DNA from: Chloroflexi bacterium ADurb.Bin180
GTDB taxonomy: Bacteria; Chloroflexota; Anaerolineae; UBA2200
Reading direction: 5' to 3'
Assembly (NCBI GenBank): GCA_002070215.1
Contig: MWCV01000028.1
Coordinates: 1 to 32,365 of the forward strand
DNA length: 32,365 nucleotides
A program made the translations under genes and the position numbers. Below the pieces are notes generated by a model. It had not been told where the DNA came from and ran no database searches. It was given only the letters and a program-made list of their open reading frames with translations. Positions 32,250 through 32,365 of this stretch are shown here, piece after piece. Each line of letters starts with the position of its first letter. Position 1 is the first letter of the stretch.

Positions 32250-32278
32250 AGTGTATCACAACAACGGACAAAGCGCAA
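32250..32278 (-). promoter_or_regulatory. Promoter of the DNRLRE-lectin gene
   Basis: On the minus strand TTGCGC (32278-32273), 17 bases and TACACT (32255-32250) predict a start near 32243, about 80 bases before the ATG. Confidence 0.55.
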
Positions 32279-32290
32279 GCGCCACAATGC

Positions 32291-32304
32291 GAGAGTGTTG
32301 AAAA
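32291..32304 (+). repeat. Third copy of the 14-bp repeat near the window edge
   Basis: GAGAGTGTTGAAAA matches the inverted-repeat arms at 16316 and 16522 in 13 of 14 positions. It could be one end of an element extending out of the window. Confidence 0.35.
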
Positions 32305-32317
32305 ACGACCTGGCGTT

Positions 32318-32346
32318 TTGTGTGCAGGCGGTGAATCCGGTACACT
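32318..32346 (+). promoter_or_regulatory. Candidate promoter for a gene beyond the window
   Basis: TTGTGT (32318-32323), 17 bases and TACACT (32341-32346) stand just before ATG 32351 and GTG 32354. The predicted start site falls on these codons, so a leaderless gene may begin here, but only a few codons are visible. Confidence 0.35.
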
Positions 32347-32365
32347 GGGTATGGTGCCACGGCGC

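Overview
The window looks like a chromosomal segment of a Chloroflexota bacterium, probably of the Anaerolineae type. This is inferred from very high G+C, GTG/TTG starts, long Pro/Thr 'PTPT' linkers in secreted proteins, DNRLRE, CARDB and FxLYD surface modules, and the mix of small housekeeping genes. No ribosomal RNA or other marker fixes the taxonomy. No phage, insertion sequence with a transposase, or CRISPR array was seen.

Layout. 1-2338: the tail of a membrane protein, a zinc-ribbon protein (-), an EamA-type exporter (+) and a long leader with two hairpins. 2339-6335: a DegP/HtrA-like lipoprotein protease with its own terminator, then a tight operon of a VOC protein, methylglyoxal synthase, a lipoprotein and an RlmI-like methyltransferase. 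6394-8029: a bacterial expansin from an apparently leaderless promoter, then a HAD hydrolase. 8393-14249: a 1917-residue secreted protein with a gingipain-like (C25) domain. 14239-18269 (-): an ABC exporter, a REPIN-like palindromic element, and a two-gene drug/ABC-2 exporter. 18409-20506: a DNA-alkylation-repeat protein, a small unknown protein, a tRNA-Arg with its own promoter and terminator, and a DUF488 protein. 20683-23008: SIS isomerase, lipoprotein, NUDIX and cysteine-cluster operon. 23236-27079: two FxLYD/PT surface proteins (the first frameshifted) around a DUF2284 protein, then a DUF6504 protein. 27105-30195 (-): an overlapping glycosyltransferase, radical-SAM, glycosyltransferase operon. 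30271-32163 (-): a DNRLRE, PT-linker, lectin-like secreted protein.

How the genes fit together. The strongest theme is the cell surface. Five secreted proteins (expansin, C25 peptidase, two FxLYD proteins, DNRLRE-lectin) share PT-rich linkers and a short motif of the form [YWHV]-[LV]-P-[LC]-x-x-[RK]. It lies beside the PT linker in four of them and at the extreme C-terminus in the fifth, and could be an undescribed sorting, anchoring or glycosylation-related signal. The glycosyltransferase/radical-SAM operon next door may modify surface polymers or these linkers; that link is inference only. The second theme is a small metabolic cluster in which methylglyoxal synthase is translationally coupled to a VOC protein.

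Promoters are unusually readable. Nine complete candidates fit TTGnnn, a 16-17 bp spacer and TAnnnT; an htrA candidate (TCGAAA) and an FxLYD candidate (TTAGCT, 18 bp) deviate, and one is recognised by its -10 alone. All functions are inferred from sequence patterns by eye; no database search was made.
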